Shown here one piece after another: positions 11,801 to 23,400 of a stretch of 64,000 bases of DNA. The translations under genes were made by a program, and so were the position numbers. A model generated the notes under the pieces. That model saw nothing but the letters and a program-made list of their open reading frames with translations, did no database searches and had not been told where the DNA came from. Position 1 is the stretch's first letter. Each line of letters begins with the position of its first letter. The DNA comes from Pezicula radicicola (lineage: Eukaryota; Ascomycota; Leotiomycetes; Helotiales; Dermateaceae), in assembly GCA_003008705.1 (NCBI GenBank), contig PDUO01000022.1, positions 520,549-584,548 on the forward strand, written 5' to 3'.

Positions 11801-13004
11801 CATACAGAAGGTGAAAGCGGTTTGCAAAGTTGAACTGATGGGGTTGAAAGATGTCATCGTATTCCCCGCCAAGGGAAACCCAAACCTTGCAGCAAAATTA
11901 TCAGGCGGCGATTATGATGGTGACCTGGGATGGGTTTGCTGGGAGCCGAAAATCGTAACTGAATTTAACAATGCAGAATTACCACGAGTGCCTGATTTGG
12001 TCAAGGAAGGATGGATCACAAAAAATTCAACGCAATATGAGCAGCTTACCTCCGGTAAAAGCGACCCCACAACGGAATTCTTAAAACATTCGTTCGATTT
12101 CAACATGCAGCAAAGTCTTCTCGGCTCCTGTACCAACTTCAAAGAAAAGCTTTGCGCGATGCAGGGCAGGGTTGATTCACAACAAGCCATTGATCTGAGC
12201 ACTCTTCTCAGTAATCTTGTCGACCAAGCGAAGCAAGGTTATGGCTTCACAAATGATGATTGGACGCGATTCAAGAAGGAGAAAATTAAGTTCCCTTCAG
12301 TGCGGACGCCAGCTTACAAGGAGGATAGATTAGACCCGAGGTCGAAACATATCCTAGACAAACTCGCAATTGTGGCCCATGACAAGATTGAGGCAACAAA
12401 GACTGAGTTCTACCAACAGTTTCCCTCGAAATACCTTATAGATAAGGATCTTTTGAAGTACTATGATACTCTTAAGAAGAATGCTGCCGTCGACCCGGAT
12501 TGGAAGATTCTGCTTAATCATCTGCAACAAGAGCTAAAACCAATACGAGATCTGTGGTCATATTACATGGGGAAGGATCGCAAGGACAATGGTCAGGACA
12601 GCGACCACAAGCCAAACATGGGGCCAGCCCTTGCCCATTGTATTCCAAAATTTCAAAATATTCTCCCTCCAACTGAATCGTCTCTTGCCAAAGCTCTATT
12701 GCCAGAGTGTCTACGAGACTCAGATCTCTCCGAGTGGGCCCTCTATCGAGCTTCCACCGTGTACGCGATGTTCAGTAAAAACAAATTCCCGTGGTGGATG
12801 GCCGGAAGAGAGCTCGTGCATTTGAAGGCCAAATGTAGAGATGGTGGAACGATGGCCAGTCTTGCTCCGCAAATGTATGCCATGCTGAAGCCGGATGGCC
12901 TCTTTGTGAAGCTGTCTAGAAACGATGACAACGATGCTATTCTCTGGAAAGCCAGTCAGAGAGGCGACGACGATGAGGAGGAAAATGACGCAGTTGACGC
13001 GTGA
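8825..13004 (+). CDS. RNA-dependent RNA polymerase (quelling/QDE-1-type RdRP)
   Basis: Cellular RdRP that makes double-stranded RNA for RNA silencing. Exons 8825-9980 and 10117-13004 give about 1347 aa, close to the usual 1.3-1.4 kb-residue fungal enzymes. Residues 1-385 are Ser-rich and probably disordered, with repeated FTSNAS motifs. The polymerase body follows, and the catalytic loop SGGDYDGD has its three metal-binding Asp at codons 11910-11924 (residues about 984-988). The C terminus is Asp/Glu-rich. ATG 8825 is the first in frame; ATG 8846 is an alternative. The donor GTAAGT at 9981 is strong. The acceptor must be the AAGCAG at 10111-10116, because the nicer CAG at 10092-10094 breaks the frame. 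The subclass within fungal RdRPs is inferred from the motif context only. Confidence 0.93.
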
Positions 13005-13831
13005 AAACGCTTTGGCAGGTCGCTTACAACCATTAACAATAAAGAACACAAGCTGCATGAAGGTCTTGTCCACTTCAACGAAGTTTTGCTTTTCGAACGA
13101 TGCTTTAGTAATATCATGATAGAGATGTATCAAACGGGTCTCTCGGCTCGATTTATGATTTGGTTTCAGAGAAGAGACCTAGATGACATATTTTTGTTTC
13201 CAGGTGCTGGAAATTAATCAATTTAAACCTTTTGGGGTTGTAGTTGGCTGCAATCTGGTTGGTTGAATGCCTTGTATGAATATATCTACCTTTCTATGTT
13301 GGAACTTAGATGATAATAGAGAGTTCTTAATACCCTCTTCGTACTTTGTCTCATCAATTGTATACTGACTTCAGCTGTTGGTTTCCTCAGAAGTGGAAAT
13401 TCTAATAACCATGTTAGTTAGTCAGAGGTGTACGATATGAAAGAAGCAATTCAGCGACCAAGTGAGGCTTTATCGCAGCCAATCAACAGGACCCTCGATA
13501 CCGTAATGCTAGAGTGAGTGACAGGACACTGGATGGCCATCTTAAGGTTCACTAATGTGACTCGACTGCAGGCTTTCCTTGATCAAAATCACATTCAGGA
13601 TGCTGTAGCACAAGCAAAAGCTAATCAAAACACTTTTGAAAGTGAAACATTCTCAACGAGTGATTCTGGTGCATTTGGCCAAAGAGAGAACTATTCATTC
13701 CACCTTGGCAGAAAGAAACCATACTATTACGAACTAAGTTGACCCTAAAACGTTACGTAGGTCTTCCGCCAAGTCCATCGCCAGTCAAAGCAATCAAGAA
13801 CTGTCCAGTTTCGAAAAGAGCAAAAGCCAAT
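13005..13831. other. Intergenic, no supported gene
   Basis: 3' flank of the RdRP and 3' flank of the convergent CVNH gene. Only random short ORFs are present. Confidence 0.5.
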
Positions 13832-14383
13832 TTAAACTTATAGGATCTTAGTTTTCAGTCATTCACTACAGAGTAAGAGGATACATACCAAAGACAAAGG
13901 CTCCATTGTGGTTCTGAACTCGCTCGGCAAGGTTGACATCGGCGTCGCATGGCTCTCCATCTACATTCAAGAGACGAGCACGAAGGACTGGAACGGATCC
14001 ACCTCCTTCAATTGCGAAGTGGACATTCTCGGCTGTTTGAGAAAAGTCTGTTATATTTATCAGTATACTTGTTGAATTTTTCAAATTTTTTCTTTCATTT
14101 GGAATTGAGCGGTTGAAATTCAATTTTGAGGTGAGAAATGAGAGAAGGAATGTTTACCTCGTCCACCCCACTCAAAACGACCTATTGCACACATATATTA
14201 GAACATAATCAAAAGAGGAAGATTAGGGACAAGGGGTGGTGATCAAGTACCATTGTTATTTCCAATGAAGTGATCGAGGTTTATCTCAGCGTCGACATGT
14301 TCTCCATGTTCGTTTGTAAGGCGAGCTCTGAGGTAGTGGTTATCATCGATACGGATATCGACTCCGGTAAGATGGAAAGACAT
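13832..14383 (-). CDS. Cyanovirin-N homology (CVNH) lectin-like protein, 106 aa
   Basis: CVNH proteins are small two-repeat sugar-binding folds. Exons 14383-14251, 14181-14158, 14047-13889 and 13836-13832 give exactly 107 codons including the stop. Repeat 1 reads MSFHLTGVDIRI...LRARLTNEHGEHVDAEINL...GNNNGRFEWGG and repeat 2 DFSQTAENVHFAIEGGG...LRARLLNVDGEPCDADVNLAERV...NGAFVF. This is the standard CVNH layout. Exon 2 is only 24 nt, and the last exon carries just two bases plus TAA. The last intron (13888-13837, 52 nt) is chosen because it ends the protein right after the second FVF strand; a slightly earlier acceptor would add a longer tail. There is no signal peptide, so it is probably intracellular or unconventionally secreted. 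Confidence 0.85.
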
Positions 14384-15879
14384 TTTTTCGATTTGTGGTA
14401 TATAAAAATGTTTGATATGAAAAGAGAAAAGAGTAATTCAGATTTCGAACTTGCCTGTGCGTCGTGTGCAAGACCAGGAAGACAACTTATCTTTATGTGT
14501 CGTATGGTGGGTCACCTCTGACGTGCTTTACACTCACTGTACGATCTACGGAGGTATTAGTTGTTCTTACTCGTTCTTATTCGTTGTTACTCGGCATTTG
14601 AGGTAGGTGGCCTTTCAGCTTCTTGCTTGGCTCCATTGACGATGTATAGCCAAGATACTCCTGCGGTCCTGTGGGGTAGTAACCCTGTAATGGGCTGAAC
14701 AGCTGAACCTTTTCTCCGCAGGACCGCAGGATCTTTTGATGGTTGCAGTGACTGCTGTTACTGCAGTGGTTACTGTGTGTCTGTCTCGGAGAAGCTGATA
14801 CGTCCTTATATCTTCATATACCCCGCCAAGTTCGGAGTTGGACTGTTAAGCATGATTTTGGAATTTGTACAGTTGTACATGCAATTATGGGTCGTTTTGT
14901 GACATTTGGTAGTTTTTTTTGGTGGTTCTTGGATGGAGATCTTGCAGATTTACTTCACCGACTTGTTTTTTTTTCTTCGTGATCATGTGCTTATTTTGTA
15001 TCATACAGTACATTTGGAACCTCCGTATAGAATAACTTTAGTATGTTGTTCTTGTGAACCGTCTATCTGTATGTAAGAGAACTTTAAAACCTAACTTTTG
15101 TATAATATTACATGCAGGGACCTTTGAAAGCTACAGTATCTTGCTAATATCAGGTAGGTAACCTTGGTTAGGTTTTTTTGTGCTTCAGGCACGTGGTTGG
15201 TTCCCTAGAGTGGGCTGTGTAAATTCGCAATACGAAGAAATACTTCACTAGCTCTAGCTTCAGATCTAGAGTCCACTTTTTACGGGGATATTGTGACACA
15301 TATTTTCACAGGTTGGGAGTTGGCAGACTTTGTGGAAACTGAGTTGAGACTTTGCTGCTATGATAGGTCACGTATATTACTTACTCCATCCTCGCTAAAG
15401 GTTTCCTGTGAGATAATAGGTACAGCACATAGCCACATAGCCAAGAGAAGCATGCATGATTGACTTTGCTACTTGATTCGATGTTAACTTAAGCTTCGTA
15501 GAAATCTCATGTGATTTTGTGGAGGGAGGGGTTGCTTTCAACCCATTTTATAATATTAGTTAGTAAATATCTTTCTCTGTGCGAACTTTTCTTTTTGGTA
15601 GCGAGATACACACCGCCCTCTTATGTATCATCGATGGTCTTTTTCTACGAATTTAAATGTGAGTTTAGTAGAGATGAAATTGTAAATATCAGGATTTTAT
15701 TTTTATTTTTATCACGGATATAAGTTATAGAAAATACCTAAGAAAGTCTTAAAATAATCAAGTGGGATGTCTAATAGCCCTACTTAGCTAAGTTTAAAAA
15801 CCCCGGCACGTCCCGATTCCGACCCACCTTAACACACATACACATGCCAATACCAGTAGGTAATTTTCTCTACACAAAC
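14384..15879. other. Intergenic, AT-rich, no supported gene
   Basis: Upstream of the CVNH gene, grading into AT-rich DNA. A short inverted repeat of CCTGCGGTCCTG type occurs around 14658-14732. No coding similarity is seen. Confidence 0.45.
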
Positions 15880-16240
15880 TAATCGTGTACCCCTGACCTC
15901 CGGAATAATAGTTCTCGTCCCTCACCCCACTGCCTCTAGTAGTGTAACTTGCTAAAACGATGCACTTATTAAAACTTTACAACTAAATAAGCCACTATCT
16001 ATACAAAATAATCTCCCTCTTGCTTAGTACCCGAACACTACCAAGAAGACCTATGCTTTTGACCCCTAATTGTATAAACTTATATAAACTTATATAATAG
16101 TTATTTTTCTATATAGTCTTTGCCCGAAACGGTTAGCTATAACGTTTTGACAAGTGCATCATTTTGGCCAGGCACACTACTAGAGGTAGTGGGGGCGAAG
16201 AATGAGAACTATTATTCCGGAGGTCAGGGGTACACGATTA
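15880..16240. mobile_element. MITE-like element with long terminal inverted repeats and TA target duplication
   Basis: The left end ATCGTGTACCCCTGACCTCC (from 15882) reappears inverted at the right end (to 16238). The arms match for about 80 bp with scattered mismatches (through TCTAGTAGTGT and the GATGCACTT region). TA flanks both ends (15880-15881, 16239-16240), as expected for Tc1/mariner-type integration. The interior is AT-rich and has no transposase ORF, so it is non-autonomous. Confidence 0.72.
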
Positions 16241-17884
16241 TAAGGTATGTCACTGTACGAAAGTACTGCACGAAAGGTACATTGCCAAGTAAACTTTATG
16301 TGGTGTATACTGCACGATTTGCTGTCAACACCATTAGGTATCCCCACTGAATAAGACTGCCGCATTCCGAGTTTTACTAAAGTTCTTGGCTGTAAAATGT
16401 ACTTATGCCATTTGGGAGACTTTGTATGATTAAGACGTAATCTGTGTTGGGTCGAGAAAATTGGTTTGTGGCTGAGCTTTTTGGATGTTTATTATTATAG
16501 GTCGCGTGATGAGGCAACTCTTGGTAGGTATTTATTAATGGTAAATTTTGAAGTGGAGTGTATGACTGTCCCCCTTCTTGACCACTATATGTAAATCTAT
16601 CTAGGAATTCTTGCTCTATACAGATTGTAAAATTTTAATTATAGATGTTACATGTTGAAGTGATTATATAATGAGTACTATCTGCTTCTTATGATCATTA
16701 CTAGCTGGATTTAAGACATATATAGATCAAATGAGTAATAGTTCTAGCAAAAGTTTCCATGCTATTATTTGCAACGAGGTTGTTCTTGTAAAGTTGCTCG
16801 TAAACTTACATAACCTCGGAGTATAGCGTTAGCCTTTAGGAAGAATAGCTCTTCTAGTGAGTGGCCGTAGAAAGTATACTGTTAACAGAGAGGGTAGATT
16901 TCTATAATGTTTAGGCTCTTAGCATGTGCTTAATATAAATGATTCTTAGAAATTGCTGTATAAAGGTATCTAATTATGAGACGACGTTATAGCGTTAGCT
17001 TGAAGTGAAAACTTGTTTCATCTCTTATTTCCAGATAAAGTATAATGACAGCAAATCCTGGATTGACAACAATTTTTAATGTGGCAACTAACGGCTATAT
17101 TCGCCGTCGTTAGTATGCATCCTTGGTTTCCGCGCCACACCACCGCCTTGGAGTCAAGTGCTCAGAGCTTCTTAGTTGTACACCATTGTCGTGTATTCTT
17201 TTCTGCTTGCCAGATATATATATATAGCGTAGTGATTTCTACTGCACTACAGCCATGGAACTAGCTTTTTAAATAGATACTATTGGACAGTAAAGTTTAT
17301 GACTGACACGTGCCCGTGCGTTGACGAAGCTAGGTACTTAGGCCTAATAACTTGTTAAAAAAGACTAGAGAATCACTATAAAGTTTTATTTAAAGCAGTT
17401 GTGCTAGAAAACTAGCTTTCTCAAATTAAAGTATGTTGAATGGGATAGTCATGTGATTATGTCTCCCTTGTTTTGCTCTCGCTTAGCTATTGCATATGGA
17501 TGATCGAGATCTCTTTGCTCTTTACAGAACACAGAGAATACAACTCCAATTCGCCTTCGTAGATATGGCTCCCCGTAAGTACTCCGCTCGATGAAAAACA
17601 TTGGCGGAGTTAGGAGTTAAAGAATCTAGTAGATAGTATTTTAGGGCAGAGAACTATTGACTTCTTAAATAACTACCCAGTAGCAATAGTTGTAGGCCCA
17701 ACTTATCATATAAGCTTTTTCACTGAAAGGAGAATTTATTCAGATATATCGGTTAACACGAATAATAGTAGACCATTGTACTAGCTAACGCACCTATAAG
17801 ATCATCTATAATTATGTTGTTCGACCATGAGAACCTAGAAGCGATGCAATATATGAGAAAGATCTTCAAATCTAATTCCTTGCT
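16241..17884. other. AT-rich intergenic DNA with an orphan gene-start-like sequence
   Basis: Mostly AT-rich, without coding similarity. At 17564 an ATG followed after ten bases by GTAAGTAC resembles a first exon and donor, but nothing downstream continues it. It may be the severed 5' end of a lost gene or chance. Confidence 0.35.
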
Positions 17885-18625
17885 CACTTATTTTCACTCT
17901 CACCGGCAAATCCACACCCCCGCTCATCTGTTACTGAAGCATCATATCCCGATACAAGGAGATGAAGGAAGCGGTCGGCGTTAAGGGAATGAAGTGGCAC
18001 AAAGAGACCCATGTCAGACCCGACAATAGACTAGCCATTTCGATACTCTTGAAGAGCTTCGATGAAGTATGGTCCTGAGTGTTTCAACCTCTTAGGTCGT
18101 ATCGATTGAATGACCCCGAGAGATTGCTGATTGTATTCTGGATATCGTTGGTGAAGCGTACTCATCGACTCTATGGATCCCCCAAGAGCTGACACTACTA
18201 AAAATAAATGCCATAGTGCCACCCCATCTTCATGATTCGAACACGAGGATATCATTAGGGTTCCCATGTGTACCGCTAAGTTCGAGCCGCCTAGACAGGC
18301 GACTGTCAACCATTTAGCTGCTTCAGCTTCGCTGATTTCAGTGCCGAGCCTAAGTAGATAGCTGATTGCAACCTGGGAAGCCAGCTGAGGGCCGAAACTA
18401 ACCTAGTCTCCCGAAGGCTGTTTCAAAACTTGATTCATGATGGACTGCAGAGACCTTTGTATGAAATCTAGGAATTAGTCTAGCTTCAAAGTGAAAATAT
18501 CGCCATTCTCCTTGTCCGCGGATGAATGGGCCCGAAGAAGCATTTCTGAACCTTGAACTCGACTAAGAAGACGACCAAACACGAGGAATTTATATTCACG
18601 AGTTTGAGACCGATACGACCTTGCC
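17885..18625 (-). pseudogene. Ankyrin-type protein pseudogene with in-frame stops
   Basis: One minus-strand frame from about 18625 down to 17885 is protein-like but cut by stops. It reads KFLVFGRLLSRVQGSEMLL..., NGDIFTLKLD then stop, FLDFIQRSL...KQPSGD then stop, FGPQLASQVAISYLLRLGTE, EAAKWLTVACLGGSNLAVHM, EALQEYRNG then stop, and HSLNADRFLHLLVSGYDASV. The last parts look like degenerate ankyrin repeats. The stops are TAA, TAG and TAG. For at least some of them, C-to-T change of a Gln codon is a simple origin and would fit repeat-induced point mutation. The parent family is inferred from repeat style; no close match can be named. Confidence 0.6.
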
Positions 18626-18832
18626 CCGACTTTTTTTTTTCAAATGTTAGTGCAAATTCTTTTCGGTATATGTTGTATCCGCCGACAGTAAATTTCTATG
18701 GGAAGTACTAATGGTAGAACCCACTTTAAATCTATAACGTCTTGATTTCAGTTTGAATGAATTATCTTTATCTGGCCTATCCCAGTCAGTAAGAATAAGT
18801 TCAAACAGCAAATTGGACTAACCCTTGGTGCC

Positions 18833-19573
18833 ATGCTCTCGGCGGTCTTAACCCTAGATCTCCGAATCCCACCATTCCTTGGCATATTCGAAGACGATGC
18901 TCAAGCTCTTCAAGGTGGTCAAATGCGGCGCGGTTTTACCTACGGCGTTCCACAAGGATATTCTACCGCATCACCTATAAGTCTACTCAGCATGATTGAG
19001 CAATACAAGGACACGAAGGAGCCCGTCTTGGGAGATAAATTCAAACTAGCAGCTACGCTTGCTACTTCTCTTGATCTCCTCCACAGTTCTCAATGGCTGC
19101 ACAAAGGCTTCCGTAGCGATAACATTCTCTTCTTCCCACGCCATCTCGCTATGTCATCCCGGAACTCAATCACCCAAATATCGATCCTGGATCCGTGGAT
19201 CACAGGTTTCGAATATGCTCGTCTCTCGAATGCAGACTCCATCGGGTACCGACCAGATGGAACAGAACATGTCGACTACTACTATCACCCTGACGTTACA
19301 AATAGCTTCATCAAGGCACTCGACCTATACAGTCTCGGCGCGATCTTGCTTGAAATTGCCATGTGGCGACCACTCTCTTCCAAGATCCCTTGGGAAAAGC
19401 AAAAGGATATAGCCGAGATCAGAGAGGTTTCCCTCGCTTTTGCAGAGAAACAACTAGGTGCTATGATGGGAAGTGTTTATGCTGATGTGGTGCTGTTGTG
19501 CTTAGGTATGAGCCTGGAACGCCTCGACGAAGCAGACTTAGCCTGTGAGGTGTCGAATAATATTATACCTTAA
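18833..19573 (+). pseudogene. Truncated pseudokinase fragment (HeLo/STAND-associated protein kinase type)
   Basis: A 246-aa frame resembling the kinase-like domain of fungal prion-inhibition/HeLo proteins. Motifs are WLHKGFRSDNILFF at the catalytic-loop position (HRD replaced), DPWITGFEYAR at the DFG position (replaced), then YYYHPDV and DLYSLGAILLEIAMWRPL, which are typical of these degenerate kinases. The N-terminal regulatory domain and N-lobe start are missing; upstream DNA is not open. The frame ends abruptly at TAA inside a perfect hairpin (19565-19614), before the normal C-terminal helix ends. I read it as a truncated relic. It may be expressed, but it would be catalytically dead by motif. 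Confidence 0.6.
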
Positions 19574-19614
19574 TCTACAACTCATACCTATATATGTGTT
19601 GTAGATTAAGGTAT
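19565..19614. repeat. Perfect 17-bp inverted repeat (hairpin) ending the pseudokinase frame
   Basis: ATACCTTAATCTACAAC at 19565-19581 is exactly complementary, inverted, to 19598-19614, with a 16-bp AT-rich loop. It supplies the TAA that ends the kinase-like frame. Confidence 0.75.
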
Positions 19615-19932
19615 GCAATTTACTAAACTGTGCTCGCTTTTGTGTGCACCGAATATTAAATGTGTTTGAAATGACAGAGTACCTGGTCAGCTTAGCTCTT
19701 GATGTTCCTGTAAGACAAGATAAAACAACTCCGACAGAGTAGTTGTGCTCGTGACTCGCTCTAGCTTGTTTTGTGTATGAGATAGCTGACATTCTAACCA
19801 CAAAACTCTATAATTGATGCTCTCTAGATACTCCTGATATAGTAATATTCGTAAATTATATTGTCTTTCGTAAATTTTTACGTTCCAGTAGCCACTTACG
19901 TATCTCGCTTAGAAAAGGGCTGTGACAGCTAC

Positions 19933-20192
19933 GAACCTACAGTACCAACAGAAGTCTGTGCGCCACAGGGCATTTTAAGTAAATTTCAAAGAAGTATTCA
20001 ACTTCTTTAATACTTTATAACATTTATATAATTAAGAAACGAAACAATTTAATTTATTTATCTATTAAGCGTCTTAATTCTAAGCAATATAAACATGCTG
20101 TTAATTTAAGATACTAGAATGAAATGATAGACTTCAGTTTTCAAAAATGCCCTGTACTCTAGCGCACAGACTTCTGTCGGTCCAGTAGGTTC
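19933..20192. mobile_element. MITE-like inverted-repeat element, about 260 bp
   Basis: The left arm GAACCTACAGTACCAACAGA... (19933-19978) and the right arm (about 20143-20192) are inverted copies through GAAGTCTGTGCGC and CAGGGCATTTT, with a few mismatches and one small indel. The interior is AT-rich and non-coding. It lies about 220 bp upstream of the ankyrin-HET gene. The target duplication is unclear. Confidence 0.6.
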
Positions 20193-20408
20193 ATTACCGA
20201 CTTCCCCGCAAAACTGTGCCGCAAGCAGCGCTGGTTGCCTAAGTCTGTTAAACAAACATTCCCATCATAGTGCTTGACTCTGGAAGTCCTTTTGTTCTCC
20301 TCAGCTTTCTTCATTGAAGACCAACAAAGTCATAAGCCTCTGCTAATATCTTGACCCTTGACTCTTCAAGCAGAGAGACTCGAGAGGAAGCAAACTCTCG
20401 GCCTAGAC

Positions 20409-23400
20409 ATGGAGCAACCTGAATTTCAGATGGACAAGAAATCCCACGCTCCGAGGTTCGGAGACGATCCAGTCGAGATAGAAGAGGCCATACAAGAAAC
20501 AAAAACGAACAGCGGCATTGCCAGCTTGAAGTTTTTAATATGTCTTGATGCTGCAGCGAAAGCTGGCAAAGTCGATATCGTGGACCGTCTTCTAGCAGTA
20601 GCTACAAATCCATTTCCTCAGATGACATACACCAACTTCCCCATGGCTATAGGTTCAACCTTGGAATACGCAGCAAAGGGATCACATTATGCAGTAGTAC
20701 GAAGCTTGTTGAAAGCCGAAAAGGATATGACGTCGGCAGAGGGATACTACAGCCTCGCCGCGTTAGAAGCAGCAGCCCAGAAAGATAATCATGCTGAGGT
20801 TGAGCGGCTCCGAAAAGCAAAAGAGGCTCTAGAAGGGCTTCAGAGGAGCAAAAATTTTGCTCTTCAGATCTCAGCGGAACGGGGGGACACACATATCATA
20901 GAGATTTTGATCGAGGCAGGCGCAGATGTCAATGCAGGCAGTGTACTTTATTCGTGTTATAGACGCACCGCACTTTCTGCAGCAGCAAAGGGTGGGCATA
21001 TCGAAAGCGTGAAATGCCTCTTGAAGAATCACGCAGATATTAATCAGAAAAGTCCAGAGGACGGTACGCCGCTGGAAGCTGCATCCGAGAGTGGACAACT
21101 CAACGTTGTCAATATATTATTGCAAGCAGGACCCCAACTCAACGACAAAGCACTGCATAGGGCAGTGAAATCCGGCCATATAGCTGTGGTACGGCGACTT
21201 CTGGACGCTGGTGTGATGGTTGACGCAGAGGTTAAACGAATAACCCTTTTTTCCGGTCCTGTACCGCGGCTCGAGAGTAACGAGTTCACTGCTTTGCAAC
21301 TTGCTGCTCATGGAGGCCATCTTGAGATTGTGCAGATGCTTTTGCAAGAAGGTGCGGATGTTAATATTGAAGCATCAAAGCACGGACGCACCGCTTTGCA
21401 AGCTGCAGCTGGGGGTGGTTCTATCGAGGTTGTAAAGATATTATTAGCAGCAGGCGCAGACGTCAACGCTCGTACTGGCAACCCCGGACGAACTTCATTA
21501 CAGGCTGCAGCCGAAATTGGGCGCCTAGATATCGTTAACCTCTTGTTTGAAGCGGGCGCTGAGATCGAGAGAGAAACTACTTGCTCGGGGTACTCCAGAT
21601 GTTTCGCGGAGCAACAAGCGTCAGCACTTGAACTAGCAGCAAAAGGGGGGCACTTGAAGTTACTGCAGACCCTTCTTCAGCACATGCAGGATGAAAATGC
21701 CATCAATATGACCTTTCGTTTCAGAGCACTCCGCTTAGCAATAGACGCAAGACACCTCGAGGTTGTACAGAGCTTATTGTCCGCAAACACACCTGTTAGT
21801 GATCCAGAGGGAAGTATGTGGTCATTGTTATCATTGGCAGCTGGGACTGGTGATGCTGCTATGGTTAGGATGCTATTAGAAGCGAAAGCTGATCCCCATG
21901 GTAATCCAAATCCTAATGGTTGGAACCAGACCCCACTGCAGATTGCGGTGGATGGTGAACATGTTGAGATAGTGAGATTGCTTCTTGCTGAAGGGGTAAA
22001 TGTTGACAAGGCAGAAGGCCGACTTCTACCACCTCTTCATACAGCTGCGAAGAAGGGCAATGTCACGATAGTGAAAATGCTTTTGGATGCTGGCGCCAAT
22101 GTCAATTCGATACCATATACCGAGGAAACTGTCATAGAAGCTGCCAAAAATGGTGGTAATGTGGAAGTCTTAGAGCTGATAAACGCGGCAAGAGCGTTAT
22201 CCACTATTGAAAATAAGATCGAGACAAAACTTGTGGTCACGAGGAATTCGAGGGTGACTTCCTTATGTTCAACATGCTCGAAACTTCCTCTCGAGGTTTT
22301 TGAACCCGGTTATCGTTACACAAATTTCGTGTGGCATCCATCACTGACCTCTGTTTGGAATTCGGTTGAAAGCGGATGTCCCCTCTGCATGTTCTTCTGG
22401 AGGCAACTTCATATAGACAAGATTGTGGTACCACAGCCATCTAAAGTTTCTCTATATCGCCAGAATCTAGAGTTGATGTCGAGCGACATTAGGGAACCCT
22501 TTCCAGAGGATGTTGAATACCCGAAAAGGATAAGTGGCGGTTTTCATTTTAGTGTGGAGCCATTTGAAGGTATATTATCACTAGCCAGAGACATTTCTCT
22601 AAATATCAAAATTGCTAACGATAATAGGGAAACGGAAGGCTATACCCGGTAATACGGCTTCCCTTGAGACGTTTGATCAGATTCGTTCCTGGTTATACTG
22701 TTGCATAGCAGGACATTCAAAATGTAAACTCGACTCCGAGGAGATTTTCTTGCCAACGAGACTCATCGATCTCGAGTTGTTGAAGGATCAAAGGGCAGTG
22801 AAATTGATAAACTCAGATCATCTCCCTGAAAAAGGCGTACAGTATATCACTTTGACCCATTGTTGGCGTGGAGAGCTTATGGATTCTGCACTCACGACAC
22901 GGAATACTCTTAACGCAAGATGTATTTCAATACCAGTAAGCGATCTTCCGTTGAGTTTCGTAAATGCTGCCGAAATTGCGACAAAGCTCGGTATCCGTTA
23001 CCTCTGGATCGATTCTCTCTGTATAATTCAGGATTCTCCAGAGGATTTTGATCGAGAGTCGTCTATGATGAGCAAAGTTTACATGCACGCTTTTTGCACT
23101 ATTGCTGCGGCTGCACCTGGTTCAAGTTCTGAGGGGTTATTCCGAGAATATGAGCTTAACAACGACTCGGTGGAATTTCAATGCACTTCCTCTCAAGGCG
23201 AATCCAAGAAGGTTCTTGCTATGAAATGTCAGCCAAGCTGGCAGACAATGTATTCGGCAGGTGCCTTGACTAAGCGGGGATGGGCACTCCAAGAAAGAGA
23301 ACTATCACCACGGATTTTACATTACACGGGAACCGAGGTCCCCCAGGTACTTTGGGAATGCCGCACATTCAGAGCAACGGAAGGCTGGCCTACTGCCAAT

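Noticed and set aside
18225..18250. GTTCGAATC-like B box on the minus strand, possible tRNA
   Set aside because: No matching A box or cloverleaf arms, and it lies inside the ankyrin pseudogene frame.
22570..22627. Apparent frameshift between ankyrin and HET parts
   Set aside because: A proper 58-nt intron (GTATAT...GCTAAC...AATAG) joins both parts in phase, so this is splicing, not a lesion.
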